From Tetranychus cinnabarinus (Eukaryota; Arthropoda; Arachnida; Trombidiformes; Tetranychidae): a stretch of 64,000 bases of DNA. Both the position numbers and the translations under genes were made by a program. Numbering within the stretch: the stretch's first letter is position 1; each line of letters opens with the position of its first letter. This document shows positions 13,137 through 27,700 of this stretch, piece by piece. The DNA is taken from assembly GCA_022266195.1 (NCBI GenBank), contig WHVY01000007.1, positions 1,240,001 through 1,304,000 of the forward strand. Direction: 5' to 3'. The notes under the pieces are model-generated. The model had not been told where the DNA came from. It saw nothing but the letters and a program-made list of their open reading frames with translations, and searched no databases.

Positions 13137-16100
13137 CTGTAAAGAGACGAAACAGAGAAGAGAAAAAATTGATTAAAGTTTGTTCAAAGTATGCAAATTG
13201 AAATTTCAAGCCAACATTGAAAAAAGTTCAAAGCCTTTTCCACTCTTAGATTAGGTTAGATTTGGGTTCATGAGTTGAGCATTTCATTATCAAATAGAGA
13301 TGTCCTTTTATGCTCATATTTAACTTGCTCATTTCAGTTGACTGAGTTTAAAGAGAAAAAGAAAAATGATGCAAATTTAAAGACAAAAAGTGAATAAAAA
13401 GAAATTTTTCCACCAGAAAATTTCAAGCTATTAAAGAAATTTTATTTCCAAACTCTTTTATTCCTCTCTCTAAAAAGACTTTTCATTTTCATCTTTTCCT
13501 CTCTTATTAACTGTTGAACAAAGTTGATAGCAAACTCATTGTCCATTTTTCCTTCAACAGAATTCTCGAAACAATTCTTACAAAACTTTAATGTTAAGTC
13601 ATTCATCATGAAGAGTATCGAGATAAATAATTGACAAAAGCGAAGTAAACATTCAAGTCAAATGAAGTAAATAAATTTTCAAGTTTTTCAAAGCATTTTC
13701 AAATATCGATTCAATTTGAAATTTTGAACGAAAATGGAAGTTTGACTTTGCCAGACAAAAATTCTGAAAACACTGAAAGGATGAAATATTTGGCAAAGAA
13801 CAAAAAAAGAGAAAATTGAATGAAACAATTTTTAATCAAATAAACATAATAGCTGCATAATGAATAGCAGAAACTGTCACATTAAATTGATAATCTGATC
13901 ATCAGCGGTTCAATGTTGTTTAATAATCTATTTTCAAGCCAAACGTTGCAGTAAATGAAAATAAAGTTTATTTTATTATAATATTTATGCACAGTTTGAC
14001 CAGCAAATGAAGCAAATTGCCATGAAAATAATTCAATTTACAGAAAAAATCTCGTTATTAATTATCGTTAATAATGCATAAAATTTACTTTACATTTACA
14101 AATGGCGAAACAATGAGCAGTCAAGCCAGAGAAAAGAGAGTAAATTATTTTCTTCTCGAAAAGAATTGACCAATTATCTAGACTAAGAAAAGAAGGTCAA
14201 TAAAGAGTTGTGGACATTGACATTGGACAATAAAGACAATGAAGAGAAAAAAAGAATCTTTCATTTTCCATGAGAAAAAAAAATGTCGAGTTTGATGTTT
14301 ACAGAAACTTGACATTTAACAATAAACACGAGATAAGATATTAAGACAAGTAAAAGGATGAAAAAGGAAGAGAAACGGAAACTGAAAATTTGTGATCTGA
14401 ATTGAAACATGAAACAATATTTCATGTCGACATGTTCAACTTGGCATTCCATGGTGAAGAAAAAAGAGAAAACATTGAATCTTTTCCATTTTTTCTTCTT
14501 CTTTTGCCTCGAAAATAAAGACACAGCAAATATGAGAAGAAGAAAAATGCAACAAAAGAAACAAGTTTATCTTCATATTTCAAATGTGATGAATATTTTT
14601 GCTTCTCACTCAACTCCCCGTTTTCCCTCCCAGTTATCATTGCCAGTTATTTCCATTTGGCTTTTGTCTATCTTTATATCTTGTTCTTGTTAGATTAGAT
14701 TGAGAATAAATTGTCACCTCATTAGAAATGATATATTTGTCATTTTTCATTTCATCCATTTCTATTGTATTCTGCTTTTATTATCATTACTGCACTTGCT
14801 ATTATCATTATTATTATCGAGAAGAAATCAGCAGCAAAAAAAGATGTGATAAACTGATAGCATATTGAACATTTCAAGAAGCATTTCAAGAAAAGAAAAG
14901 CTAATCAAACAGAAAAATGATGTAAAAATGAATTTCTTGGTGAACAGCAAATGGCAAAAGTTTACGAATGTTGAAATGTCAATGTTTATCTTGAGTGCAT
15001 CAACAAAATGCTCCTTTTCCCATTTCCTTCAAAAAACCAATATTCATTCATCTCATAATCTTTTCATTCAGATTAACTATTCTAAATGAAAATTAACTCG
15101 ATAAAGTTGATCAACATTTTCTCTCTTTCATTAAAATCTATCAACAAATTTCCGCTTCAAACATAATTGGTATATTAACACATGCATTGTTGCTCAATGT
15201 TGACTTTTATTTTGACCCAACATCGGGCTCTTTGTGTGCATAAAAAGTGTGATAGACTGTGGCCTTGAGATGAAAATTTAATCTCATTTTTGCTCAATTA
15301 ATTTTACATAAACACACATTTTTACGTCAATATGTTTTAATAATGCAATAAAATGACTATCAACTCGAGTACAATCAAGTCTAGACTTGGCAGCTTAGAC
15401 TTCAATCAAATGTCACTTTTGTTTACTTTTGTGATTAAAGCTGACACAGGAATGATGAGGGAACTTGGAAAGAATGAAAAACATTGAATTAAAGTTGGCC
15501 AATAATTACTTGGTGTTTACAGTTTTACATGTTTTCAAATGCCATTCCTCATCAACAGTAGACATTGTAATTCAAATAGATTCGTTAATCACAAGCATTT
15601 TGAAAAGGTTCGCCTGGCAGCCGAGTCGAGGGTCATTTCAGTTAATGGATAAATGGTTTGAGGAAATCGTTCAGTAAATTGACGTTTCTCATCATCAATA
15701 ACCTTTCGCTTTCCTCACTTTCATAATCATAATCATTACTTAAACAACTTTACCAATATTAAGAGTTAAGAATGTTGAAAATGTCATTTGTTAAAAGGTC
15801 AATTTTCACTTTTCTCATTCTTTTCCAGTCTCCAAATTGAGACTCGATGAATGTCCATTGGAATGTTGCGCCTGCCTTGGACTCGACTTTACCATATTAA
15901 ACCTTTGTTTGTGTTGAATTTTGTTTCCATTTTCAATCATCATTATGCTGGTTGAACGTTAAACGAATGACAAGAATAATGAACTTGATTCAATTTTGAA
16001 CAATTGATGAGAGAGAACGCAAAATGACTTGGAAAAGCAAAAGTAAATTCATCAAGAAAAAGAGAAAAGTTTTCTTTCCAATGACAAGGTTTGATCGGCA

Positions 16101-17740
16101 AACCAAAACTAATATTGTAAGTTAGACTTGAACTCAATATAACGCAAATATGTGCAATGAAAAGTACAGAGTATAATAATCATATTGTTATTAATACAAG
16201 TTTGAAAATTGATGGAAACTGGAAACTGGAAAATGCTTATAGACATTATTTGCTCAACATACACACACAAAAACAATCATCATCATGATCATTATCATCA
16301 TCATTATTAGTATTATTATAACAATCATTATCATCAACATCAGCATCCATTATAGAATAGTTAGAAACATAAAAAAATAAAATAAACCCAACTATTAATA
16401 CAATTCAAAGAGAGTGTTGGGAAAAGGAAAATGGGATTTTTTGAAAAAAGTTTACAACAAACAAAAGCTTCCAACAAAATAATTATCAAAACTTTTATCA
16501 CAAGAAAGTGAGGTTTTAATAACAGAGAGTGTTGATTAAGTGCCAAAAATGATTTTCCATCCATGGTTGCAATATTTAATCATTCAACTAATTATTCAAC
16601 ATTTAGCACAGAGAGGAGATTGGAAGAGTAAAAGACAGAATGGATTGAAAATTAATCAAACTTGTTTACTTCCAAAACTGCAAGACTCAGCGTTGGACAA
16701 CAAGGTGTTATCAGTGTGAAAAATTTGCTCTCTCTAACCTTTCCATTTCATTTTGAGGTCAAATAAACAGAAGACATTGGATAGCCTTGAGATACTGTTT
16801 ATGTACTCCAACTTGTAAAAATCCCCAGTCCAAGTCACAGTTCTCTAGAAGCAATGACTCTCCAGTTATGACCCATCATGACCGTGGACATTGCACAACC
16901 CTGAATTAATTTCTAACTCTTGATTTGATTATTGGAGCGTAGCAATAGGGCAAATCGAAGCAAAGATATTACCCAGCTTGGCCATTTAGAAATTCGCTTT
17001 AAAATTTATTGTGAACAAGTTTCAAGACAAAAGAAAAAGCGCAACAAGCTCGAAATCGGTGATGAATGTTTTAGAGACAAAACTTGGATTTCGAGGTCAT
17101 TGAAGGTCATTTTTCCTTTTCGCAAAAATTTTAGAGCTCAAATAATTGACCTACTTTGAATGACCGTGAAAGCTTAAAGTTTGTCAATTTGCAAATAACG
17201 ATGGTCCAAACCTGAGATCTGACAAATCAAAGTGTTCGTGAGATATGCCTTCAACTGAATACTGCGAAGTATCCGGTCTAAGCAGTTTGTCTCCATCCAG
17301 TGAAGATGGCTTTTAGCTAGGGAAAGCCTTTGAGGGTAATGAATTTATATAAATTTAGGATTCTAAAAACTGAGATATGACTGAAGATTACTTTAACAGT
17401 ATGGTCAAGAGCTTTCATTGACTCTTATCAGACAATTTTGACTCAAATTATTGTTGCCACCGGATAATGAAGTTGAAAAAGGACAGTGAAAGATTCTGCC
17501 CGTTTTTGAGCCAGATATTTTTCAATGCCAAGAGATAGAGGACACTCGACTCTATAAGGAATGTTCAAAACCTTACAGAAAATTTTGGACCTAAGGCCGA
17601 AAAAACGCGGTCAAAAGTCGAATTTTTTAAACAGTATTTCAAATGAAAATAAGTTTTTAGTACTGAAAAATAAGTATTATAAATGGGTTGGATGACTAAG
17701 ATCCAAATCTATTTGAATTAGCTAGTCTTATATTGATGGG

Positions 17741-18418
17741 TTATGTCTGATGATAATTGGGTTGGTAATCGTCGTAAAAAGGTTGCTGGTACGGCCAATG
17801 AACTTGGTTGTAAGATATGATTAGACTAGGATTATGTCTTGAAGGTGGAGGGAATTGGCTGGATGTTGGTCCATATGAAGGATTTACTGAGGGTCCTGGA
17901 TACCGACCAAATTGTTGATAACCAGTTGATTCTGGTTTTGACCCATAATTCTTTATTCTTGAGCCTTCCATAGACTTTATCTCTTCCTGCGGATCAAGTC
18001 TTATCTCCTCTTCTGGATCTGGTCTCAACAAGCCTTGACCACTTTGACCACTAGGTATGTAGCCTTCAGTTCCAGGCTTTCTGTAGATATTATCTGGCTG
18101 GGTGAAGCCAGGTTCCTTGGGATATTGGTTACGATAAGGATCAGGTCCAGGCCCATTTGAAGGTTTATCTCCTATTGGATATTCTGGTTTTTCTTCTGAG
18201 TAATCTGGTCGATTTAGTTGTGAAAGTGGACAACATTGAAGGAATCCATATAGACAGCAATATCTTTTCTCTTGAAAACTCAAATATTGTAAATTGTATT
18301 GACAAATGTCACAAACATTGTTAATTGAAACCGCTCCTGGATTATACTGGCCATAAGATGGTAAATAGAAAACACTGATTGGAATTAAAACTGATAAAAT
18401 GGTAGACTTGCCTGCCAT
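17741..18418 (-). CDS. Secreted Cys/Pro/Tyr-rich protein, unrecognised family
   Basis: This is a single-exon frame of 225 residues with its own ATG. Residues 1-23 form a signal peptide (hydrophobic STILSVLIPISVFYLP, cleavage near SYGQ). A compact Cys block follows with cysteines at 36, 39, 54, 55, 62 and 63 (pattern C-x2-C-x14-CC-x6-CC). The remaining ~160 residues are low-complexity, rich in Pro, Gly, Tyr, Gln and Asp/Glu (for example PGPDPYRNQYP, RPDPEEEIRLDPQEE). No transmembrane segment follows the signal. A TATAAAAA lies at about 18496-18503, some 80 bp upstream of the ATG, at a sensible promoter distance. I do not recognise the family. A secreted matrix, cuticle, silk-like or salivary protein are possibilities only. 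It lies on the same strand inside the inferred 24-kb first intron of the dpr-like gene, so it would be a nested gene. Confidence 0.75.
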   Translation of the reverse strand: MAGKSTILSVLIPISVFYLPSYGQYNPGAVSINNVCDICQYNLQYLSFQEKRYCCLYGFLQCCPLSQLNRPDYSEEKPEYPIGDKPSNGPGPDPYRNQYPKEPGFTQPDNIYRKPGTEGYIPSGQSGQGLLRPDPEEEIRLDPQEEIKSMEGSRIKNYGSKPESTGYQQFGRYPGPSVNPSYGPTSSQFPPPSRHNPSLIISYNQVHWPYQQPFYDDYQPNYHQT

Positions 18419-18495
18419 TCTACAGGGCTATTCAGCTATCTTTACCGAAGTTAAACGGATATATCTTGGCCTGTGATTGACCTTGAGAGGTTAGA

Positions 18496-18503
18496 TTTTT
18501 TAT
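18496..18503 (-). promoter_or_regulatory. TATA box of the secreted-protein gene
   Basis: TATAAAAA on the minus strand lies about 80 bp upstream of the ATG at 18418. This would place transcription start near 18470 and give a short leader. It is a good match, but TATA-like strings are common in this AT-rich DNA. Confidence 0.4.
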
Positions 18504-21500
18504 AATACTTATTGGTATTTTTACACAAAAACTTAGTTAATTAGCTAACGGAGTATTGTTTGCAAAAAATAATCTTAAAGGTATGTTTAATTATCGTTTA
18601 TCAGCCTCGAATATTCATTAAAAGTTGTCATCTACCATGGTATGTATGGTATGTTATTTTTTCCGACTTCCAAACGCGTTTTTCATGCCTTAAGTCCGCA
18701 CTGGGAAATTTATGCCTGTGGGGACTTTTTCTTGTTTATATGTCCTCTATCGAATGGCTTTATCAAATAGCTGGCTCACAATGGGCAGTTTTACATAGAC
18801 TTTCTGTCACCTTCCTTTTGTTTGTTTTCATTACAAATGAATTATCAGATGATAAATGAAGGTATAATATCATGAAGCTTTGAGGTAAACTTAAGAGCAA
18901 GAATTTACAAAACAGTATTTTACTCTCAAGAGTTGATCTATTAAACATCATGAAAAAACTCAAGACTTTCAAGGTTTTGTAATACTTTTGCTATTAAGCA
19001 GAACAAAGTGCCAGGGCGTAATAAAGATGATTCCTATTGATTGATTGATAAATTTGGATTGAAATTGATTATCGAATGCAATTTAAAGGCATTTCAATTT
19101 TTTCATCATAATTTTGATTCGGTGTGAAAAAAGCGTCAAAACTGAGTTGATCAAATAAAATGCAAGCCAAGTTGGAAAATGATAAGTGAAACTGGAAAAG
19201 CTTTGATTCTTCAACAATAATTAGAGTTAAAAAATATTTGCCTTTTCTCTCTTCATTTTTTGTCTTCCATTCTCCTATTCAAGTTTTATTTTGCAAACTA
19301 TTATCATTATTATTAAAGACCATAAAAGTGTCACAATGGAGAAATATTTTTGTGATTCAGGTAAAGAAAAATGTTGACACCATTTATCATGATTATCAGG
19401 TTATAAATTGTAAAGACAGGAATGAATGTGAAAAAAGAAAGAGAAAAATGGTGAAAAGACAAAGTGGAAAAATATTTCACCAGATAAGAAAGTAATTCAA
19501 ACTTTTTAATAGAGAAAGAGAGAAACGAAAGGTAAAACTGGGAGTGAAAATTTTTTTCCAACAGAAGAGAAAAATATTGTTCGCAAAGAAAGAGGATAAA
19601 AATTCAACTCTTACCTCCCAGTAAACTGACGTTAGTAAACTGTAGAGCAGCAAAAAAATGAACTTTGAAAATTCAATGTAAATCATTTACGAATATATTA
19701 TCACATAAATAGTTGGAGGATAAAAGTGCAAAAAGATGAAACAATCATTTGCTTTTCTAGCACATTAAAGTTGACAGGAAATTCATGATAAAATGTCAAT
19801 AATATAATCATAATGAGTCTACTAATACTTTATTATCGTAAAGTGTTTTCCCAACCAGAGAAAAAAAGAAAGACGAAAAAGTGGAAAAAGTTGAGAAAAG
19901 TTGGCTCATCGATGGATCGAGTTTCAACGGCGAAGGTCGACTCTTGCTGCATCAAGTTAGACACTTGGTTAGGGTCGTTCCACTGATGCAAAAGTCAAAC
20001 AATTCAATTGATTTATTACGAGCAAATTGATTTCTCGAAATGAATTTTTCTTTTTACTTTTGTTTTTGCCTACAACATTAGGCCATGAAAGGCAATTTTG
20101 AAAACGCTTTTTTCCTTCCTTCTTTTACATTTCAATTTTTACTCTTTTTTTTCTGCTCTTCTGGCTTCTTCATTGGAAGGCTAATTTTACTCACAAAACC
20201 ATTTATCATTCAACATGAAAGTTCTGTATGTTTTTTTGTGTCCTTCTTTTCTCTCTTTTTGCCTCTTTCTTCTTCTCTTCATCAAACTTTCCTCTCCATT
20301 TTTTCATCATTGGTTATCCCCAAACTTTTCACTCCATCATTTTTATATTGGATAACAATCTCATATTTTATATTATACAAATTTACTCATTTTTTCTTTG
20401 CTTTTTGCTCTTCTCTTATCCAGTTCTTTCCTGTATTCAACTGAACACAGCTTACGGTTTTTTTTCTGCCTCTCTCTTCATTTCCAGCATCTTCATCATT
20501 ATCATCATTTTTTGCCTTCTTTTGTAGTCAACTTTACATTTGCTTTTGATACAGAGTTGTGTTTAGATTGAATATTATGATCAAAGTAAAAAGAATGAAG
20601 AAAAGGATGAATGGAAGAGAGTAAAAAAAGTTCTGAAGGAAATAAAAGCTTGATCAAATACATTGACCATGTCATGGGCACAGTAAAGGATAGCAACAGT
20701 AGAAGTGATGAGAAAAATACCAAGTATTCACTCGATTGTTGATCATCATCATGAGTAAATTGAATTGAATGAGCGAAAAAGAATAAAGAAAAAATCGTAT
20801 CATTCGACTCTGTTTTTTACTCTGATATTGATCCAACTGATTCCAAATGTCAACAAGAAACTGAATGTAAATGATAAAGTTGAATAAATCGAGTCAATTT
20901 ATGTGGTTTGAAGGGCACAAAAATGAACTTAGCGGAATCGTTCAATGCCTTTCTTGCATTGTGAGTCTGCCTATTTTATGTCGATCTTCGATAAGAACTT
21001 CAAACTTCTAGTGAAAGCATTCTCCTAATCAGATTCCTCACCAAACCTTTGACTTTGAACATTAATAATGAAAATGAAACAAAAAATTGTCACTTAAATG
21101 AAGACATAAATTATTTCTTGCTAAGTATCGTGAAAAGTTAACAAATTGAGATACAAAATCTATGTGAACTCATTATCGCCATTTTTCACTCTTTCGAGCA
21201 TTCAGAATGAAAAATTGTGATCGAAATGAGTTCGAATAAATTGAAACTCGATAAGTTAAAAATTTTCAATTTTAATTGATTTTCTTTTTATATCATTTGA
21301 AAGTTTTACTCTGTTTAGCTTTCGAGACAATTTTTTTCCATCGACAATTGATGTTGAATGTCACAGAATTTTTCTCGTATGCAGAAGCATGAAAATTGGA
21401 AAGAATGTTAAACTGGGAAGAAAATACTTTTTTCATATTGATGTCTGTATCAGCAGAAAAAAGAAAAATATTTTCCCTTGTTTTTGGTGGATTCACTAAA

Positions 21501-22290
21501 CACCATTATTTGAACAAGTGAAAGTACTTGACGAATCATTTTTTCAGCCTTTTCTCTTGCTTCATTTCTCCATGAAAAATGAGAGGTTTAGTTTCATGAT
21601 GAGAGTTTTGATAAGAAAGAAGAAGCTTGTTTTCGATTTTAATGATTAAATTTTGATATTGATAAAGTTTGCTGGAAATGAAAATGGCAACCCATTTGGA
21701 GGTTCGAGTGGGCAAAGGAAAAGATTTTGAAGAAGAAGAAGAAAAAAAGTTAAAAAGCGAAATGAGTAAACTTGAAATGAGACAAGATAAGAAGAAAAAT
21801 ATCAACATCGATTGGCCCATTAAACCATAAACTGATGGCATTTTAGGCCAAACCACATGACATTTGTACACAAAACTTTTCATCATCAGTGAGTTAATGT
21901 TATTACTGAAGAAGAAACTTTGATTATCATGAAAAAGGGGAAATGTTTCGTTTACAGGGATTGATTACTGGGACAAGTTGAATGGTGAACATTGAGCATT
22001 AAACAGTTTTTGATGGTAAAACTGTTTGACTTTGATACTTGAGTGGACCAAAGTTGAGATTCTGATGGATATCATTATTATCATCATCTGAATCAGAATC
22101 CAAGATGATATTATAACTTGGTAACTGGGAGGCGTAATAAGATCTGTATTTGATTTGGAGGTAAAGTTGAAAACAGTTGAGAAGCAAGAAGAGGAGTGAG
22201 AAGAGAAGAAGAAGAAAAAAAAGTCTTTGCTTTTATTGAGAGAAAAGTGAGGAAATTATTTCGCCGACTAATGAAGCATCAGTTGAATGT

Positions 22291-22312
22291 TGATGATGAT
22301 GATGATGATGAT
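22291..22312 (+). repeat. (GAT)7 microsatellite
   Basis: Seven tandem TGA/GAT units, followed by interrupted GATGA units to about 22325. Confidence 0.95.
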
Positions 22313-24509
22313 AAAGATGATGAAAAAAATATCTATAGTCATCAACATAAGCTTGATAAGCAGAAAGGAATGACGATAAGTAAATATGAAGCAAGAAAAA
22401 AAAGTATGAAAAGGGAATGTTTTTGGATGAAAGAGTGAAGAGGAAAAAATTATTTGGGTAAATGTCATTTTCAGAGTCAATAGTAAATACTATTGGATGG
22501 TGAAGCAAGAAAAAAATTCTGAAACGAAGTATGATTGAGTAAAAGAACCGCCCGGATGCTGAATAAAGTCTTAATGTACACTTCCTTTGAAAATGTTTTT
22601 TCCCATCATATTCGAGCTTCTCACCAAATCATCTCGAGATATTTTACCAAAATTTCCAAACATCTTGCAAAAGACTCGAGACTCGACGTTTTACCTTAAA
22701 GGTTTCACGAGCCTTCATCAAGCTTTCAATGGCACTTGACGATTGACTTTTCCGTCTCAATCCAACGTAAACAAAAACACTTTAATAAGTTTAAATAAAT
22801 CAAGTTTTCCAAATATTTTTTTCTGTTGATTTGGAAATTCCAACAATATTTTTTAAAGTTCTTTAGTTTTTTCGAGTCAAAATACGAATTGAATTTGATC
22901 TAAAGTTAGAAAGTCAAAAATGAAACTTTTAGAATTCGTTGTTTCGGCTGAAAAATTGGAAAAATTGAATTTTATTTGAAAAACATTCGGAAATGGAAAC
23001 TTTGATTTGGTTGGAAACTGATTGTCGTCTCGATTTCTTGAAAACTCACGTTCGAAAGCCTTGAAATTCGATTAGTTTTCAATTTCGATATTTGGTTAAA
23101 TTAACTTTTGTTCTAAATCTTTTAAACGTTTTAACATTGAATTTGGTCAGCAGTTCACTTTTAGTTTGAGATTTGAGTCTTTTAATTTAGACAGACTAAA
23201 GGATGAAATTGGTTACATTTATTGATTGGCCATTTTCTGGATTATCTCTGATTCCCTGCATCATTAAATAAATTTACACCAATAAATTACTCATGTCCAA
23301 GTCCAAGATTATTTTCATCCTTCCTTTTTCCTCTTCAACTTTATCCTTTTACTGGACAAAAATTGCTTCAGGCTCAACATTCAATATAAATAGCAACATT
23401 GGATTCTTTTGCTAATCATGATTATGATCCTCCCTTTTGACTCAAACAAACCAACTTTTTTTTTACTTTGCCTTCTTCTTTTTACCTTCAATATCAACAT
23501 TATCATCAGTAAATCCCATAAAAACATCTTCACAATAATAATCATTTCTCTTTGGTCAGAACTTTGTAAAGATAAACGAGACAGAATGAAAAAAGAGTGC
23601 AAACTTGCAATGGCTCAATACTTTGATACAATTCAGCTCTTGTATTTGTCGAGCAAGCAGAAAAGACCAAAAGGTTCGAATATTTGTTTCATTTTCAGAT
23701 CAAAATCAATCCTAAAAGTGCATCAAGAAAAGCATGAAAAACATGAAGAAAGAGTAAAACTGTCGAGTTGAACAAAAAAGCAACGAAATTCAATCTCTAC
23801 CTGGTCAAACATTCATTTGATGTTCGAAAAAAATTTTCCAATTCTAATGTGCAATGATTAAGTGGCAAAAAAAGATTGCAAAGGTTGAATGTTTAAGTTG
23901 AACGAAACGAAAAAAGAGGGAAAATTTTCTTCTTATCTTTTCACCATTCAATGATGGATTTATTCATGGTTTATATTGAATAGGTTAATATATACAAGTA
24001 ATGGGTGATAAATGGGTTGATATCATTATTTCTGGGAATGCATCTGATAATGACAGAAACAATGAACCCTTTCAATTGTCCAACATTTGCAAGCGTAAAT
24101 GCGATTGAATAAAGGAATGACTTGCAATTGGTTTAATAAGCGAAACAAGAAGAAACAGAAAAATATTTACTCATCAATGTTGATCTTATACGTTTGACTT
24201 TCTTTCCTTTTCTTGTTGTTTCTTGCTTCTCGTCAATTTACCATTATGATAACAATTTACTCCAATATTCAGATGTTGTAATAAAAGGTCAATTTGTCTT
24301 CTCTATTCTTCCCTTCAATTATCATTCTCAGTCAGCTAAAAGACAATAACAAGTCAATGACCTCAAGTTGACCATTGAATAATGCAACATGTTTTTTGTC
24401 ATCAAAAATATATTACATTCGTATTGACTTGACATTTAATTTCACTGAAAAACTAACAATTTGGTTATGATTCCATTCGAACCATCATTTGACAGGAAAA
24501 GATCAAGTC

Positions 24510-24704
24510 ATGACTGATGATAGTTCAGCCGATTTTCGGTACAAATTGTTGAATGTTTTTATGAACATCAGAGAAAAATATGCAATTCTTCGACAAAAAA
24601 TTTCGAAAGCAATCTCAAGCGTTCTTCACATTCGGGAAAATTTTCATTTTTCAATGAAAGAAATTGAGAAAATGTGCGACTTCTTTGTGGCTTTGGGTGA
24701 GTTT
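24510..24704 (+). CDS. Possible short exon, unrecognised
   Basis: A frame lies between an acceptor-like TTTGACAG at 24487-24494 and a donor-like GGCTTTGG|GTGAG near 24700. An internal ATG (24510) starts MTDDSSADFRYKLLNVFMNI, then REKYAILRQKISKAISSVLH and IRENFHFSMKEIEKMCDFF. The peptide looks helical and hydrophilic. No family is recognised. It is opposite in strand to dpr and inside the inferred first intron. A chance frame remains likely. Confidence 0.15.
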
Positions 24705-27700
24705 TGGAGTTCGCATTTGTATTCTTCTTGGTTGATCGTAATGAGGTTCAGAGTTTTGAGTATTTTGGTTGCAAATATCTAATTATTCGTCTGGACATTT
24801 CGCCCATTTGTCGCTTCTGAAAGCATGTAAAAACCAAAATTAACTTGTGACATAATCTTTTGTCATCTGCAAGATGAGTGTTAACACTTTTACACTCAAT
24901 TCCCTTCCTAACCAAGAGCCCAATTTGGCCCTGATATAACAGCTTCTCTTGTCATTAACATTAACATAAACAACTAAACACTAATTATTTCTTTCTCTTG
25001 TTTCTCCTTCCATTCTTTCCTTCACCAAACTCATCCACATCTACTTGAGCTTCATCAAGCAATTCCTTAACAAACCTTTTTCTTGCCTGGTTAAGATTGT
25101 GATTAACAATTTATTCCATTTGAACATTGCTCTTTTCACTTGCAGTTTCCTCTTCATTCCATTATCAGCTGCTAATAATGTATTCATTTAAATGCTTTCC
25201 ATTCTCCATGATTGCCGCCATTATTGGTTAAATTATTGCATCAATTTTTTTCCCGCTCAATGTTCACTTGGAATCATCAAGGGAACCTTCAAACTGACCA
25301 GATTGCATGAAAAGGTTTCTTTGGAAAAAGTTGATTTCAAAATTTCTGTTTCAAACAAAATGATAACCTAAAAGCCTTTTCAGATGAGTAACGATGACTT
25401 TTCGTTGTGATACATTTCAGTGAAGAAATGGTTAGTTCAACAGATTTCTTTACTTTCATCATTCAATATTTTTTCATTGAAAATCGAACAGAATTGATCA
25501 GCAAATGGGAAACAATCAGTCAAACCAAAGTGTGAAGACAAATGGACAAAAGTCAACTCACGATCCAAAGCCTGTTGAACTTGCAATCGACTTTGAATAA
25601 AACTCTAAAATTCTTCCATTAAAGAACAGTTTATTGATTTCCATTTTCATCATCGGCCAACTTTTGCTAACAAATATTTCTACTTGTGTCAACACTATCC
25701 ATGCTCAATGGAAAGGGTTAAATTCATTTTTACCCAACTTTTCTTCTTCTCTTGAATTGTGTTAAACAAATGTCCCTTTGCTGGCTATTTTCAGATGCCA
25801 TTGATGAACGCAACATTGGCAACCCAAAATGGACCATTTTTCCATGTAAATAGATCGAGTCCCAAAAGTCTTAACAAGTCAACTGAAATGGCATTACAAG
25901 TAAAAGCAAAAGGATAAATTTCTTTCTCTCTTCCTTATCATCATCATTATTATCATCATCTTTTTGCTTGTTAATATATTTACTTTTCACTCTCTTTGCT
26001 CAGTAATTTCACATTGGACTTCTTGCAAAGCCCATTAATGTCATAAGCAAAATATTAAATAATGAAAGCCTCAAAGGGAATAATATTATAAGACTTTAAC
26101 CAACAAAACGGCTTCAATATAACGATTAATGTAACTCTTTTTGCCTTCCTTCATCACTTTTGCTTGCCAACAGAAACGACGAAATGAAACTTTTTTTTAC
26201 TCTTTTTTGCCTTCTTCTGAATGATTACAAATTACTTCAATCAAATGCACATAATAAGCAAAATACTAATGATTTGCAAAAACTCTTTTCCCTTTCAACA
26301 CAGAATCATTGAAGAATTGAAGAAAAGAAAATTTAAATTCATAATCCTCTGATAACTTTCCATATTCAAGTTTAGTTCTGATCCAGAATCTAGTTAAACT
26401 TTAAATTCGAAGCCATTATTGTCTTTTCAACATTGAAGTCGATGGCAAAAATTTGGGCAAAACATTTTCGTTGCATGTTTCAGTTTGTTGGATTGGAACA
26501 GAAAATTTGGAGTTTTCTTGAAATCGAGAAACATTTCAAGTGATCAGCATCTTTGAAGCTCTCGATATTTTCGAGTGAAAATCATGTCGTTGAAATGAAT
26601 AATTTCATGGAATGTGATCAAACAAGATAAATTGATGTTCAGATGATTTGAGTGTTTTAGTCTGCAGTTGGAACATTTTGGGTAGGAAAAGTTAAACAAT
26701 TAGTTCGGTAATGAGTTTGATGAATGCTTCTGTAATTGCAACACATTTTTCACCCATTTTTGGGTCTTTATTGAGTTTTTATTTCTTTTCTCTTCTCTTA
26801 CTCTTTTCGCTGTTTAAACAGACTGAGCAAAGAAAAATGTTACTTTTCATTGTGATGGATGTGAAACATGTTAATGGTGATAAATCTTGTCCAGTTGTCA
26901 GTCCAGCCTTTGCTTTAACCTGCTGCAGGGCTCAAGCTTGATACATGATATTCATTGGGCTTCAAGTCAAGTAGTAGTATTAAATACAAGTGAAAGCCAT
27001 TCAAAGTAACCACAAAGACCAATCACCATTGATTGCATTATTGCTTGGAAAACACCTTTCCCTTAGGCCAATGAAAATATTACATAACGATAATAGATCA
27101 ATATTATTATTGGACAATGTTGATCAATCTTGCAATCAGATAATAACGCTTTACTCAAGAAGTCAATTTATTTTTAAAAGCTTCAATAAGCTTTTCAATC
27201 AATTGCGCGATTTAGAACTCGAACATTGTTCTAACGTTTTGTATCTTCGAAAATTCGGTTTTTGAATGACTTCACTCTCACCAGAATACGAAGACATTTG
27301 TATTTTGGCTCGGGTGAAGTTAATTGTTCATCCTTTTCATTCGTGTCAAAAATTGCAAATTAATGGGCTCTCAAAGCGCTCAGAAATGCAGAAATTTATC
27401 TAAAACGCTTTAATCGAAGTACTGTTAGGTCAGTCATTTAACGTTTGATTGGAAGCAAAGGCTGTTAATATAAAACTTGAAGCTTATGCCAATGGATTAG
27501 CAAAGTTTATTTTGATTCAAACTCCAGCTAACAACATTGAATGAAATCAAGAATAAACTCAATGGGCATTTCAATGTTCAACACTCAACTGTCTTCAAGT
27601 TAATTGTTGACTTGTACAGCTCTTTCAAGAGAACATCAACTGAAGAGATGAATGTGACTTGTGATGGCAGGATCAGCTATTATTTTAAAGCTTGATATAC

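Noticed and set aside
13137..13209. N-terminal extension of exon 2 with a hydrophobic start
   Set aside because: It is the polypyrimidine tract and acceptor (TTTACAG), not coding sequence.
20085..20527. Two overlapping hydrophobic plus-strand frames
   Set aside because: Overlapping open frames in a T/C-rich tract are expected by chance.
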